A stretch of DNA of 64,000 nt from CAIOHW01 sp964432565 (GTDB taxonomy: Bacteria; Bdellovibrionota; UBA1018), in the NCBI GenBank assembly GCA_964432565.1, contig CAYSOA010000005.1, positions 1 to 64,000 of the forward strand, read 5' to 3'. Below, one piece after another: positions 8,521 through 16,116 of this stretch. Both the position numbers and the translations under genes were made by a program. The notes beneath the pieces were generated by a model. That model was not told the DNA's origin. It saw nothing but the letters and a program-made list of their open reading frames with translations, and ran no database searches. The number at the start of each line of letters is the position of its first letter. The first letter of the stretch is position 1.

Positions 8521-9318
8521 TTATTCTCCCTCTACACCAACGAAAATGGGCTTTCGTTTCTCTACAAAGGCCTGGACACCCTCGACCTGATCAGCGGTGC
8601 CAAACAGACGCCCAAACGCATGGGCTTCGGAATCAATCTTGTAGTTCAAACCCACAGACTCCGAAAATTCGTTAATCAACCCCTTTGAACATGAAACCGC
8701 CGAGAGAGAGTTCCTCGCGATCATGGTGGCCAACTCAAGAACCTTCACCCGAAACTCGCCTGCAGGAAAGACCTGAGATACCAGACCCATCCGGGCAGCT
8801 TCCTCCGCCCGCACGCGACGACCTGAAAAGATCAGGTCTTTTGCCCGAGCCATCCCAATGAGCTTGGTGAGACGCACCGTCCCTCCAAATCCGGGAATCA
8901 ATCCAAGACCCACCTCAGGCTGGCCAAACGACGCCGAATCGGCCGCCAAGATAAAATCGCAGGCCATTGCCATCTCACAGCCCCCGCCAAGGGCAAAGCC
9001 ATTCACCGCAGCAATAGTTGGCTTGGGCATGCTCTCCAGTAATCGAGCCACCGTATGGCCCAGCTTCGAAAACTCCACGGCATCCCGGACGTCCTTGCCC
9101 TGCATCTCAACAATATCCGCTCCAGCGATGAAGGACTTCTCCCCTTCTCCTGTCAAGATCACGACCCGAACAGAGGAATCCTGCGCGGCCTCCGCCAGGA
9201 CGGCAGCCAGTTCGTTGAGAGTCTGTGTGTTCAGCGCGTTCAAAGCCTTGGGTCGCGAAACCGCCACCTCGAGCAAACCTGGCATGTGACGAGAAATCTT
9301 GAGATTATTGGGCGTCAT
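8521..9318 (-). CDS. enoyl-CoA hydratase/crotonase
   Basis: 265 residues from the chosen ATG. Crotonase motifs are clear: FIAGADIVEMQ (oxyanion hole), GGGCEMAMACDFILAA with the first catalytic Glu, and PEVGLGLIPGFGGTVRL with the second. A 17-residue longer frame is possible, but the chosen start matches family N-termini and overlaps the preceding gene by only 14 bases. It hydrates crotonyl-CoA-type substrates and sits between the 3-hydroxyacyl-CoA and acyl-CoA dehydrogenases in pathway order. Confidence 0.92.
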   Translation of the reverse strand: MTPNNLKISRHMPGLLEVAVSRPKALNALNTQTLNELAAVLAEAAQDSSVRVVILTGEGEKSFIAGADIVEMQGKDVRDAVEFSKLGHTVARLLESMPKPTIAAVNGFALGGGCEMAMACDFILAADSASFGQPEVGLGLIPGFGGTVRLTKLIGMARAKDLIFSGRRVRAEEAARMGLVSQVFPAGEFRVKVLELATMIARNSLSAVSCSKGLINEFSESVGLNYKIDSEAHAFGRLFGTADQVEGVQAFVEKRKPIFVGVEGE

Positions 9319-10156
9319 AAGAATAGAACCCTTTTCCGCTCTTCCTTCCAAGCCATCCGGCGGCGACATAATTCTTCAGCAGAGGGCAGGGACGATACTT
9401 CGAATCTCCCAGTCCGTCATGAAGGACGTTCATGATGGCAAGACAAGTATCGAGCCCAATAAAGTCTGCAAGTGTCAGGGGGCCCATGGGCTGATTCGTG
9501 CCGAGCTTCATCGCGGAGTCGATATCCTCGACCGAGGCCACTCCCTCATAAAGAGCGTATACGGCCTCATTAATCATCGGCATCAGGATCCGGTTGACCG
9601 CAAAGCCAGGAAAATCCCGCGCCTCAATAAACGTCTTTCCCATCCGCTCGGAGACCGCGCGAACACGAGCAAACGTCTCTTCACTGGTCTGAAGGCCGCG
9701 GATCCCCTCCACCAATTTCATGACTGGAACAGGATTCATGAAGTGAATTCCGGCCACCCTGTCGGCACGTCTCGTCTGGGCTGCAATCTTGGTGATACTG
9801 ATCGATGAGGTATTTGACGCAAGAATTGCGTCCGGACGGATCACCTCGTCCAACTCGCGGAAAAGTCGAAATTTCAGCTCAGGATTCTCAGAAGCCGCCT
9901 CAACGATCAATTCGGCTTCTTTCATCTCTCCCAGCGCTCCCACTGGAGTAATGGCCTCCAGGACACGACTCATCTCTTCGGTCTTCATCTTGCCCTTGTC
10001 GCAGAGCTTTCCGAGCTGTGAAGAAATTCGATCTTTTCCCTTCTGAGCCAGAGCCAGACTCTGATCGGACAAAAATACGGAGAACCCGCTTTGAGCCGCG
10101 GTTTGTGCAATTCCCAACCCCATCTGTCCTGCACCAACAATACCCAGCTTGAGCAT
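9305..10156 (-). CDS. 3-hydroxyacyl-CoA (3-hydroxybutyryl-CoA) dehydrogenase
   Basis: 283 residues from the ATG preceded by AGGAGG at good spacing, which decides this start over one 18 codons upstream. The NAD-binding GAGQMGLGIA is at the N-terminus. HFMNPVPVMKLVE (catalytic His) and GFAVNRILMPMINEA follow, with the C-terminal dimerisation domain. The single-domain architecture matches the 3-hydroxybutyryl-CoA dehydrogenase group. It is the first gene of the C4-CoA module placed directly after mnmE. Confidence 0.93.
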   Translation of the reverse strand: MLKLGIVGAGQMGLGIAQTAAQSGFSVFLSDQSLALAQKGKDRISSQLGKLCDKGKMKTEEMSRVLEAITPVGALGEMKEAELIVEAASENPELKFRLFRELDEVIRPDAILASNTSSISITKIAAQTRRADRVAGIHFMNPVPVMKLVEGIRGLQTSEETFARVRAVSERMGKTFIEARDFPGFAVNRILMPMINEAVYALYEGVASVEDIDSAMKLGTNQPMGPLTLADFIGLDTCLAIMNVLHDGLGDSKYRPCPLLKNYVAAGWLGRKSGKGFYSYDAQ

Positions 10157-10210
10157 CTCAACCTCCTGAATCAACGAACTTTCCGTAGTCTGGCTATAGC
10201 CGAAGGCCAT

Positions 10211-11668
10211 TCATTTTCCGATACAGAACTGTGAAAAGACTCGTCCAAGAATATCGTCCGCCGCCGTACGCCCAATGAAAAAACTCAGTTGATCCAAGGC
10301 CTGACGAAGATCTGCCGCAAAGATGTCGTGACCGGAGGCAGCAATGGCGCGATTCAGGGAGTTCAGGGCCCTGGTCGCGGCTTCTACCTGTTCCTGGTTG
10401 GTCAGCACCACCTCTTTCGCATCCCTTGGCAGCCATTTTTCTGCCCGTGAGACCAGAAGATCAAGAAGCTCAGATACCTGCTCATGTCGTGAAGCCGACA
10501 CGGCCACACCGTCAGAAACGGATAGATTTAGGCGCCACTTCAACAGATCCGCCTCTCGGCGATCTCCGGCATCCGAACCGAAATAAAGATCGGCCTTGTT
10601 CAGAACAAGCACGGTCTTGGACGCAGGAGCACCCAGACGGCTCCACTCCTTCAGATTCTCATCGTACTGAGGATTGGCTGCATCCACCACGTACAGAACG
10701 AGATCGGCATTAGATACCGATTCTCGGGAGAGCTCGATTCCCAATCTCTCGACATGGCCTGCGCCATCCCGAAGTCCTGCCGTATCATGAATAACAAACA
10801 GCGCCTCTGACGTCCCTGTTGACGACCGAACCCTGACCGACTCACGCACCACGTCGCGCGTGGTCCCCTGCTCATCAGAGATTAAGCTGCGATCCTCACC
10901 CAGTAACTGATTGAAGAGTGTCGATTTTCCCGCATTTGGAAGCCCTGCTATCACCAGGGAGATCCCCTCCTGAATGCGCCTGCCTCGCTCGATGCTCGCA
11001 GCTACCTGTTCGAGAGACTCCTTCACAGCCCTGACCTGTTCCTTGAGGCGTGCCAACTCGAGCTCTTCAAGGTCCTGATCCGAAAAATCGATTCCTACTT
11101 CAGCGAGTGCCAACGTACTTCGAAGAGTCTCGGCCATCCTGTCAAAAAACCGGGCCTGGGTTCCTGACAGACGCTCCAGGGCCATCCGATGAGCGACAGA
11201 GCTGCCCGCTGAGACCAGATCGTGAACCGCCTGGGCGGCATCGATGCTCATCTTGCCATTTCGAACCGCGCGAAACGAAAACTCCCCGGCCAGCGCCTGG
11301 CGACATCCTCGCCGCAGAAGGTCTCGCATTACCTCGCCCACGACAAAGCCACCGCCGTGCAGTTGCAGTTCGGCCACATCCTCGCCAGTAAAGCTGTTAG
11401 GCCCCTGAAAGAATACGGCCAAGCCCTGATCCAAAACCCGCCCTTCCACTGAAAGGATACGAGTCTGATACAGGGTGCGAGGAGTCCACGATTCCACTCC
11501 AGGACAGATGCTCTTCAATAACACCTTTACGGCAGGCCCACTCAGGCGCACCACCGCTACCGCCCCACCGGGTCCCGTGATTCTGGAAGCGATCGTGTCC
11601 TCTCTCAGATATTCAGCAAATCCCGCATCGGATGCGGTCTGCTCCTTATTGCGCCTTGGTGGCCGCAT
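10211..11668 (-). CDS. mnmE: tRNA modification GTPase MnmE
   Basis: 485 residues. The N-terminal formyl-THF-binding domain (DTIASRITGPGGAVAVVRLSG) begins near residue 24. The helical domain is interrupted by a G domain with G1 GLPNAGKS (243-250), EQGTTRD, DTAGLRDG and NKAD. The last residues CIGK are the conserved C-terminal Cys motif. The first 20 residues are an extension relative to typical MnmE, so a start further in is possible. Its start overlaps yidC by 23 bases. It works with MnmG on tRNA wobble uridine. Confidence 0.95.
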   Translation of the reverse strand: MRPPRRNKEQTASDAGFAEYLREDTIASRITGPGGAVAVVRLSGPAVKVLLKSICPGVESWTPRTLYQTRILSVEGRVLDQGLAVFFQGPNSFTGEDVAELQLHGGGFVVGEVMRDLLRRGCRQALAGEFSFRAVRNGKMSIDAAQAVHDLVSAGSSVAHRMALERLSGTQARFFDRMAETLRSTLALAEVGIDFSDQDLEELELARLKEQVRAVKESLEQVAASIERGRRIQEGISLVIAGLPNAGKSTLFNQLLGEDRSLISDEQGTTRDVVRESVRVRSSTGTSEALFVIHDTAGLRDGAGHVERLGIELSRESVSNADLVLYVVDAANPQYDENLKEWSRLGAPASKTVLVLNKADLYFGSDAGDRREADLLKWRLNLSVSDGVAVSASRHEQVSELLDLLVSRAEKWLPRDAKEVVLTNQEQVEAATRALNSLNRAIAASGHDIFAADLRQALDQLSFFIGRTAADDILGRVFSQFCIGK

Positions 11669-13199
11669 GAGCCGGATGAATGCCGAGCTTCTTGTTCAGA
11701 ATCAGCTGCTGGACAATGCTGACTACGGCATTGGTCAACATGTACAGGGTCAGACCCGCAGGCAGGCCGAGCATGAACACTCCGAAAATGACAGGCATCC
11801 ACTGAATCATCTTTTGCTGAGCGGGATCTGTCGCCGTTGTTGGCGTTAGTTTCTGCTGCAGGAACATGACCCCTGTAAGAATCACAGGAGTGACATACCA
11901 CGGATCGTGCTTGGAGAGATCCTGGATCCAGAGAGCAAATGGGGACTGATACAGCTCGAATGAGCTGTAGAGCACCCGATAAAGCGCAAAAAACACCGGC
12001 ATCTGAATCAGCATCGGAAGACAGCCGGCAACAGGATTATACCCGTTCGAGCGCATCAACTGAAGCATCTCGCGATTCAGCGCCTCCTTGTCATCCTTGA
12101 ATCTTTCCCTGATGCGTTGAAGTTGTGGCTGAAGTGCCGACATTTTCTTCATGCTCTTCATGCTCTTGTAAGTCAGTGGATAGAGCAGGATCTTGAGGAT
12201 TACGGTCAGCAAGATGATTGCGGCGCCGTAATTTCCCAGGAATGAAAACAACCACTTCATGAAATGAAGAATTCCGTAGGCCAACGGTGTCAGCCATCCA
12301 AAATCGACCGCATGATCGAGGCTTGCATGAACGGACTTGAGGGTGTCGACGCTCTTCGGGCCAAAATAAACTCGGACCGGAATCACCATGGTATCGGCGG
12401 TCACCGGATAAACGAGCGAGATTCGATTCTGAGCGCTCGGAAGAGGCTGCAACAGTCCCTTGGCTCCGCCGGCACGATCGATCACGCTCAAGATGAAATA
12501 CCGGTTCTCGACGCCGATCCATTCTACCGGCAACAAAATATCCGTCAGTTCGACGGGTTCGGAGGCAGCCACCGAATGGTGCTGCTTTCCCGCAAAATAC
12601 ACCAATTGCCGATCACGCTCCTCGCCAGACGGCGCCGCGTCCTGAGAAACGAGCGAAACAAATGCAAAATTCGGACGTCCCTGGCGGAACTCTGCCGTGT
12701 AAGTGATATCAGCGTAGCCCTCTTTGGAGTGAATCTGCACGTCACGAACGAGCTTGACCGCCTCGTTCTCTGCGGCCCAACGAAACTCGCTCTCAGACCT
12801 CTTCTGATACGAACCCGCCAAAGAGGCCATCTGGCCATATTGAGCCAGGTCCACGGTCAGATCCAACTGGGACGCTGGGCCAACCAACGAGGCCATATCT
12901 ACGTCGCGCTCACCATTTCCTTCGGAATGGACCGGCCGATAAGTCCACTTTTCGAGGACTCGAGACCCGGACCCCATCTGAACCGTGCCCTGGGAGAGTT
13001 CCAACGGAAGCGAAGGTAGAACCGGAGCACTCTCCGTTTCAGGAGTCATCGCTTTGGAAGGAACGGACTTGCTCGTCACCGTGACCTGCTGTGCAGCGGT
13101 GGGAGAAGTCACGGGCTGGTACTTTTCTAGGACAAACTTTTGCCATCCAATAAAAATCAGCGCGCTCAGACCAATTGCCACCCAAGTCTTACGATCCAT
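11646..13199 (-). CDS. yidC: membrane protein insertase YidC
   Basis: 517 residues, Gram-negative type. It has an N-terminal signal-anchor helix (TWVAIGLSALIFIGWQKFVL), a large periplasmic beta domain (about residues 50-290) and a C-terminal five-helix insertase core with YKSMKSMKKMSALQP, PMLIQMPVFFALYRVLY and WMPVIFGVFMLGLPAGLTLY. It inserts membrane proteins alone or with Sec, including F0 subunits such as the AtpE encoded in this window. It is 74 bases downstream of yidD. The jag gene often found after yidC is absent, and mnmE follows directly. Confidence 0.97.
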   Translation of the reverse strand: MDRKTWVAIGLSALIFIGWQKFVLEKYQPVTSPTAAQQVTVTSKSVPSKAMTPETESAPVLPSLPLELSQGTVQMGSGSRVLEKWTYRPVHSEGNGERDVDMASLVGPASQLDLTVDLAQYGQMASLAGSYQKRSESEFRWAAENEAVKLVRDVQIHSKEGYADITYTAEFRQGRPNFAFVSLVSQDAAPSGEERDRQLVYFAGKQHHSVAASEPVELTDILLPVEWIGVENRYFILSVIDRAGGAKGLLQPLPSAQNRISLVYPVTADTMVIPVRVYFGPKSVDTLKSVHASLDHAVDFGWLTPLAYGILHFMKWLFSFLGNYGAAIILLTVILKILLYPLTYKSMKSMKKMSALQPQLQRIRERFKDDKEALNREMLQLMRSNGYNPVAGCLPMLIQMPVFFALYRVLYSSFELYQSPFALWIQDLSKHDPWYVTPVILTGVMFLQQKLTPTTATDPAQQKMIQWMPVIFGVFMLGLPAGLTLYMLTNAVVSIVQQLILNKKLGIHPAHAATKAQ

Positions 13200-13273
13200 T
13201 TCGCCCCTCTGCTGCTCTAAAATTTTCGCTCGCCTTCAACTTCCAAGAGTCGCCCCGTACAATACTTTGAGGA

Positions 13274-13483
13274 TCATCTTGACCAGGGATGGCACGATAG
13301 TAACCGGCGCATGGCAAGCCACGCTCCGCGACCCCAACCGTACCGCTCTATTACCTGCAGTGCGTAGACACTACAACTCGGCACGTGACGACAGCTCGCC
13401 TGCGTGCCCCCTCCAGAAAGAACGTGGAGAAACGGGAAAACCAGAACCCGGTACCCGCGCCACAACATCCGCGCCAAACTCAT
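13274..13483 (-). CDS. yidD: membrane protein insertion efficiency factor YidD, short C-terminus
   Basis: 69 residues. The YidD signature is present as SCRHVPSCSVYALQVIERYG and RRLLSCHPWS, with conserved Cys residues and an amphipathic N-terminus. The ATG overlaps the rnpA stop by 4 bases. Family members normally continue for about 8-10 residues after HPW with a Gly-Tyr-Asp-Pro-Val-Pro tail, but here the frame stops two residues after HPWS. A neighbouring frame reads QDDPQSIV at this point, so a small frameshift or natural shortening is possible. Confidence 0.85.
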   Translation of the reverse strand: MSLARMLWRGYRVLVFPFLHVLSGGGTQASCRHVPSCSVYALQVIERYGWGRGAWLAMRRLLSCHPWSR

Positions 13484-13875
13484 GACCTGGCCCTAACAGG
13501 TGAAAACCGCTCATCAGACAAAGCCATCGATAACTCGTCAGAAAGGTCCTTCGAGAACACCCTCATCGGCGGCTGCCAGCTGCGAACAACGACATTATAA
13601 TCGAACGAGCCCAGCAAAACGCGGGAGTGACGAAAAGACTCCCGAATGCGCCGCCGAAGCGAATTCCTCTCCACCGACGAACACCGAATCTTGAAGGTGA
13701 TCCCGAGACGAAAATGTCCGGTTGAATTAGGGACCCGAAAGACCACGCAATGGCGTAGGCGAGCGACAGTGCTTCCCTCGAAAAATCGGAGGAAGTCGCG
13801 CCTGTGATGGAGTCGGAACGAATAAGGAAGGGAAAAGGACTGCTTTTCGGGACCGGTTACCCGGTTCACAAACAA
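13480..13875 (-). CDS. rnpA: ribonuclease P protein component
   Basis: 131 residues. The family N-terminal element is PYSFRLHHRRDFLRFFEG, and the RNR-type motif is SSVERNSLRRRIRESFR. It is the protein cofactor of RNase P in tRNA 5' maturation. The frame can start at TTG immediately after the rpmH stop codon, or at a GTG two codons later. GGAAAG at the end of rpmH serves either. The gene follows rpmH with no gap and overlaps yidD. Confidence 0.93.
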   Translation of the reverse strand: MFVNRVTGPEKQSFSLPYSFRLHHRRDFLRFFEGSTVARLRHCVVFRVPNSTGHFRLGITFKIRCSSVERNSLRRRIRESFRHSRVLLGSFDYNVVVRSWQPPMRVFSKDLSDELSMALSDERFSPVRARS

Positions 13876-14025
13876 TTACTTTCCGGCGACCTTTGGCGTC
13901 AATTGCTTGCGTCCCTTGGCACGACGACGCTTGATCACCGCCTGTCCTCCGGGGGTTTCCATTCGGGCGCGAAACCCGTGGCGGCGGCGGCGTTTGGTAC
14001 GGCTGGGCTGATATGTGCGTTTCAT
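13876..14025 (-). CDS. rpmH: 50S ribosomal protein L34
   Basis: 49 residues, highly basic, beginning MKRTYQPSRTKRRRRHGFR and carrying the L34 core RARMETPGGQAVIKRRRAKG. It has five or so residues more at the C-terminus than the shortest L34 forms (LTPKVAGK). It is divergent from dnaA, with 76 bases between the start codons, as in many Proteobacteria. No clear Shine-Dalgarno precedes the ATG. Confidence 0.97.
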   Translation of the reverse strand: MKRTYQPSRTKRRRRHGFRARMETPGGQAVIKRRRAKGRKQLTPKVAGK

Positions 14026-14035
14026 AGAGCATTGG

Positions 14036-14065
14036 GGTTTACGCGAACTGCGGTTCCGTTGTCAA
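14036..14065 (-). promoter_or_regulatory. possible promoter of the rpmH operon
   Basis: On the minus strand, TTGACA (14060-14065) is a perfect -35 element. An 18-base spacer leads to TAAACC (14036-14041), a poor -10. A start about 7 bases further would leave a leader of only a few bases before rpmH, consistent with the lack of a ribosome-binding site. Confidence 0.35.
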
Positions 14066-14101
14066 GGGTGGCTCCACGTGTTAGTGACGAGCACCGGAAT
14101 C

Positions 14102-15502
14102 ATGCGGATGACCTTCGACATCGACCCATCACAGCTTCCCGAGTTATGGCAGTCAGCCCTGAAGCTACTGGAGCAGGACGTCGTTCCAGAGCAGCTGAAA
14201 GCTTGGATTCACCCCCTGGAGTTCCTGGGCACTCGCCATTCGGCAGAGGCGGGAGCTCTTCTGATCCTCTTTTCAGCTCCCAATGATTGGAACCGAAAGT
14301 GGGTTTTGAGCCACTATCAAAGACTGATTGAGTCAAAATTCAGTCAGCTTACCGGAGTCTCCTGCCAACTAGAGATCGACGTACGTCCGCGAACGTTCCC
14401 TCAAGATTCGGAGTTCTCTGAATCCATCATCGCCGTCCCCTCCTCTTCTGATTTTGAAAGGTCGCGGTCCCTTTCCCGCCAAATCGACGACCGAATTGAT
14501 TCAGGTCTGACCTTCAATAACTTCGTGGTGGGCAACAGCAACCAGTTCGCGCAGGCTTCTGCTGTGGCAGTTGCAGAGAAGCCAGCCCAAGAATACAACC
14601 CCTTGTTCCTTTATGGCTCTCCAGGCCTCGGCAAGACCCACCTTCTTCATGCTATTGCCAACCATTACAAAACCTTAAACCCCAACGCGCGTGTTGCCTA
14701 TCTATCGGCCGAACAGTTCGTCAATGAACTTGTCGAGTCTCTGAAGCGCCAACAGATGACGCAGTTCCGAAACAGATATCGAAATTCCTTCGACATGATC
14801 TTGATCGACGACATTCAATTCATCGCCGGCAAAGGGCACAGCGAAGAGGAGTTTTTTCATACCTTCAACGCCCTCCACTCTTCCAAGAGGCAGATCGTCG
14901 TCAGCAGCGACCGCCCACCCAAGGAGATTGAAAGTCTTGAGGAACGCGTGAAGACTCGTTTCCTTTGTGGGTTGGTGGCAGACATTCAACCTCCGGAGAT
15001 CGAAACGCGAATTGCCATCCTCAAAGGCAAGGCCGAACGGGATGATGTGTACCTCCCCGACGATGTCGCTACTTTTCTAGCAACCCATGTCAAATCCAAC
15101 GTCAGAGAGCTTGAGGGCATCCTCATCCGTCTCAAAGCCCAGGCTTCATTGACGGGAGCTGAAATTTCTCTCGAAATGGCCAAAAAAGACCTCAACTTCA
15201 CTGAGGAACAGATCGAGCCTTCTTTTACCGTAGAAGCGATCCAGGCAGCCGTGGCGAAACACTACCAACTCAAAATCCACGATCTCAAGTCTGCCAGCCG
15301 TGCCAGGCCAGTCGCCAGACCCAGGCAAATCGCCATTTATCTCACCCGAAAGTACACATCACTCAGCACTAAGGAAATTGGCTCACACTTCGGCGGACGG
15401 GACCACAGTACCGTCCTCTACGCCTGTGAAACCATTGAGAAGGGAATCGAAACAGATCCTTCCATCCGTGATGCTGTCGAGAACATTCAAGATCTCCTCT
15501 AG
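14102..15502 (+). CDS. dnaA: chromosomal replication initiator DnaA
   Basis: 466 residues from the chosen ATG (a second ATG is two codons on; the frame is open further upstream without family similarity). It has an N-terminal DnaA_N domain (about 1-90, LKAWIHPLEFLG) and a short linker. The AAA+ domain follows with Walker A GSPGLGKTH (172-180) and Walker B ILIDDIQF. The C-terminal helix-turn-helix carries the DnaA-box signature KEIGSHFGGRDHSTVLYA. It binds the boxes in the next 600 bases and opens the origin. Confidence 0.97.
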   Translation: MRMTFDIDPSQLPELWQSALKLLEQDVVPEQLKAWIHPLEFLGTRHSAEAGALLILFSAPNDWNRKWVLSHYQRLIESKFSQLTGVSCQLEIDVRPRTFPQDSEFSESIIAVPSSSDFERSRSLSRQIDDRIDSGLTFNNFVVGNSNQFAQASAVAVAEKPAQEYNPLFLYGSPGLGKTHLLHAIANHYKTLNPNARVAYLSAEQFVNELVESLKRQQMTQFRNRYRNSFDMILIDDIQFIAGKGHSEEEFFHTFNALHSSKRQIVVSSDRPPKEIESLEERVKTRFLCGLVADIQPPEIETRIAILKGKAERDDVYLPDDVATFLATHVKSNVRELEGILIRLKAQASLTGAEISLEMAKKDLNFTEEQIEPSFTVEAIQAAVAKHYQLKIHDLKSASRARPVARPRQIAIYLTRKYTSLSTKEIGSHFGGRDHSTVLYACETIEKGIETDPSIRDAVENIQDLL

Positions 15503-15531
15503 TTGACTCTTTCGGTTTTTCACATAGTCCG

Positions 15532-15576
15532 TGTGGATAACCTCCGCGCTGTTGTGGAGTTCGTGTGGATAACCTC
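15532..15576. repeat. 13-bp direct repeat carrying two DnaA boxes
   Basis: TGTGGATAACCTC occurs at 15532-15544 and again at 15564-15576 (32 bases start to start, about three helical turns). Each copy contains a perfect inverted DnaA box, so two DnaA molecules would sit on the same DNA face. Confidence 0.8.
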
Positions 15577-15811
15577 AAAAAAAATGATGAGTGAACACCG
15601 AAATCTCTACACTTATCAACATTCATTATTATTATAACTATCTAATATTGATTAATTTTTATAAGTTATCCACATTTCCACAATCTCCGATCCGAAGAAC
15701 GAATTGATCGTAACGACTACTTCGTGAGTATCCCTGTGGATTTGTGGAAAACTGACCCCGGACGACATGAAAAAAGTCTATATGACCAAATACTTTTGTC
15801 GGGCTTTCTTT

Positions 15812-15888
15812 ACTTTTCCCCAAAGCCTTGTGGAGAAACTGTGGAAAACCCCCAACCTGAGGCTTCTCAGTCACTTTTCCCCAAAGCC
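15812..15888. repeat. 16-bp direct repeat within oriC
   Basis: ACTTTTCCCCAAAGCC occurs at 15812-15827 and 15873-15888 (61 bases start to start), interleaved with the TTTTCCACA-type boxes. The repeat is not itself a DnaA box. It could bind another origin factor or reflect local duplication. Confidence 0.75.
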
Positions 15889-15962
15889 AACCCTTTTTCC
15901 ACACCACTATTCCACAGACTTTCACATACTAATATAACAATAAAAACAACACCTTAGGATAG

Positions 15963-16014
15963 TTATCCACATATCCACAGGGCCTACTACAACTACTAGT
16001 ATTTTTAATATAAT
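15963..16014. promoter_or_regulatory. basal origin unwinding module: tandem DnaA boxes, GC cluster and DnaA-trios
   Basis: TTATCCACA (15963-15971) is immediately followed by ATATCCACA (15971-15979), then a GC cluster (GGGCC, 15980-15984). Triplets CTA-CTA-CAA-CTA-CTA-GTA follow (15984-16001) and then an AT-rich run. On the minus strand these triplets read 3'-GAT-GAT-GTT-GAT-GAT-CAT, the DnaA-trio pattern described in Bacillus subtilis. The order and spacing match that architecture. Opening would start here. Confidence 0.75.
15986..16014 (+). promoter_or_regulatory. possible dnaN promoter overlapping the unwinding region
   Basis: A perfect TATAAT lies at 16009-16014, with a weak ACTACA (15986-15991) 17 bases upstream. 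If used, it gives a leader of about 95 bases to dnaN and sits on the DnaA-trio tract, so initiation and dnaN transcription would compete. Confidence 0.35.
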
Positions 16015-16116
16015 CCCCTCTTATACAACCCAGTGGTCCAAGAGGTCTGACAACAGAAAACACATCAAAGTACGACCGTGGACAAACCCACTCAAAGTTC
16101 ATAGTAGAGGGTCATT

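Larger units (their letters stand above)
15503..16116. other. origin of replication oriC
   Basis: 614 non-coding bases between dnaA and dnaN. Boxes fitting TTWTNCACA on the plus strand: 15666-15674 and 15963-15971 (both TTATCCACA) and 15895-15903 (TTTTCCACA). On the minus strand: 15532-15540, 15564-15572 (TTATCCACA), 15743-15751 and 15840-15848 (TTTTCCACA). One-mismatch boxes: 15829-15837, 15908-15916 and 15971-15979. Two AT-rich tracts (about 15604-15665 and 15920-16015) flank the cluster. Most of the boxes lie between these tracts, so the right tract next to the tandem boxes is the best unwinding candidate. No protein-coding frame is credible here. Confidence 0.95.

Noticed and set aside
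14069..14084. parS-like CACGTG palindrome between rpmH and dnaA
   Set aside because: Only 11 of 16 positions match; likely chance around a common CACGTG core.
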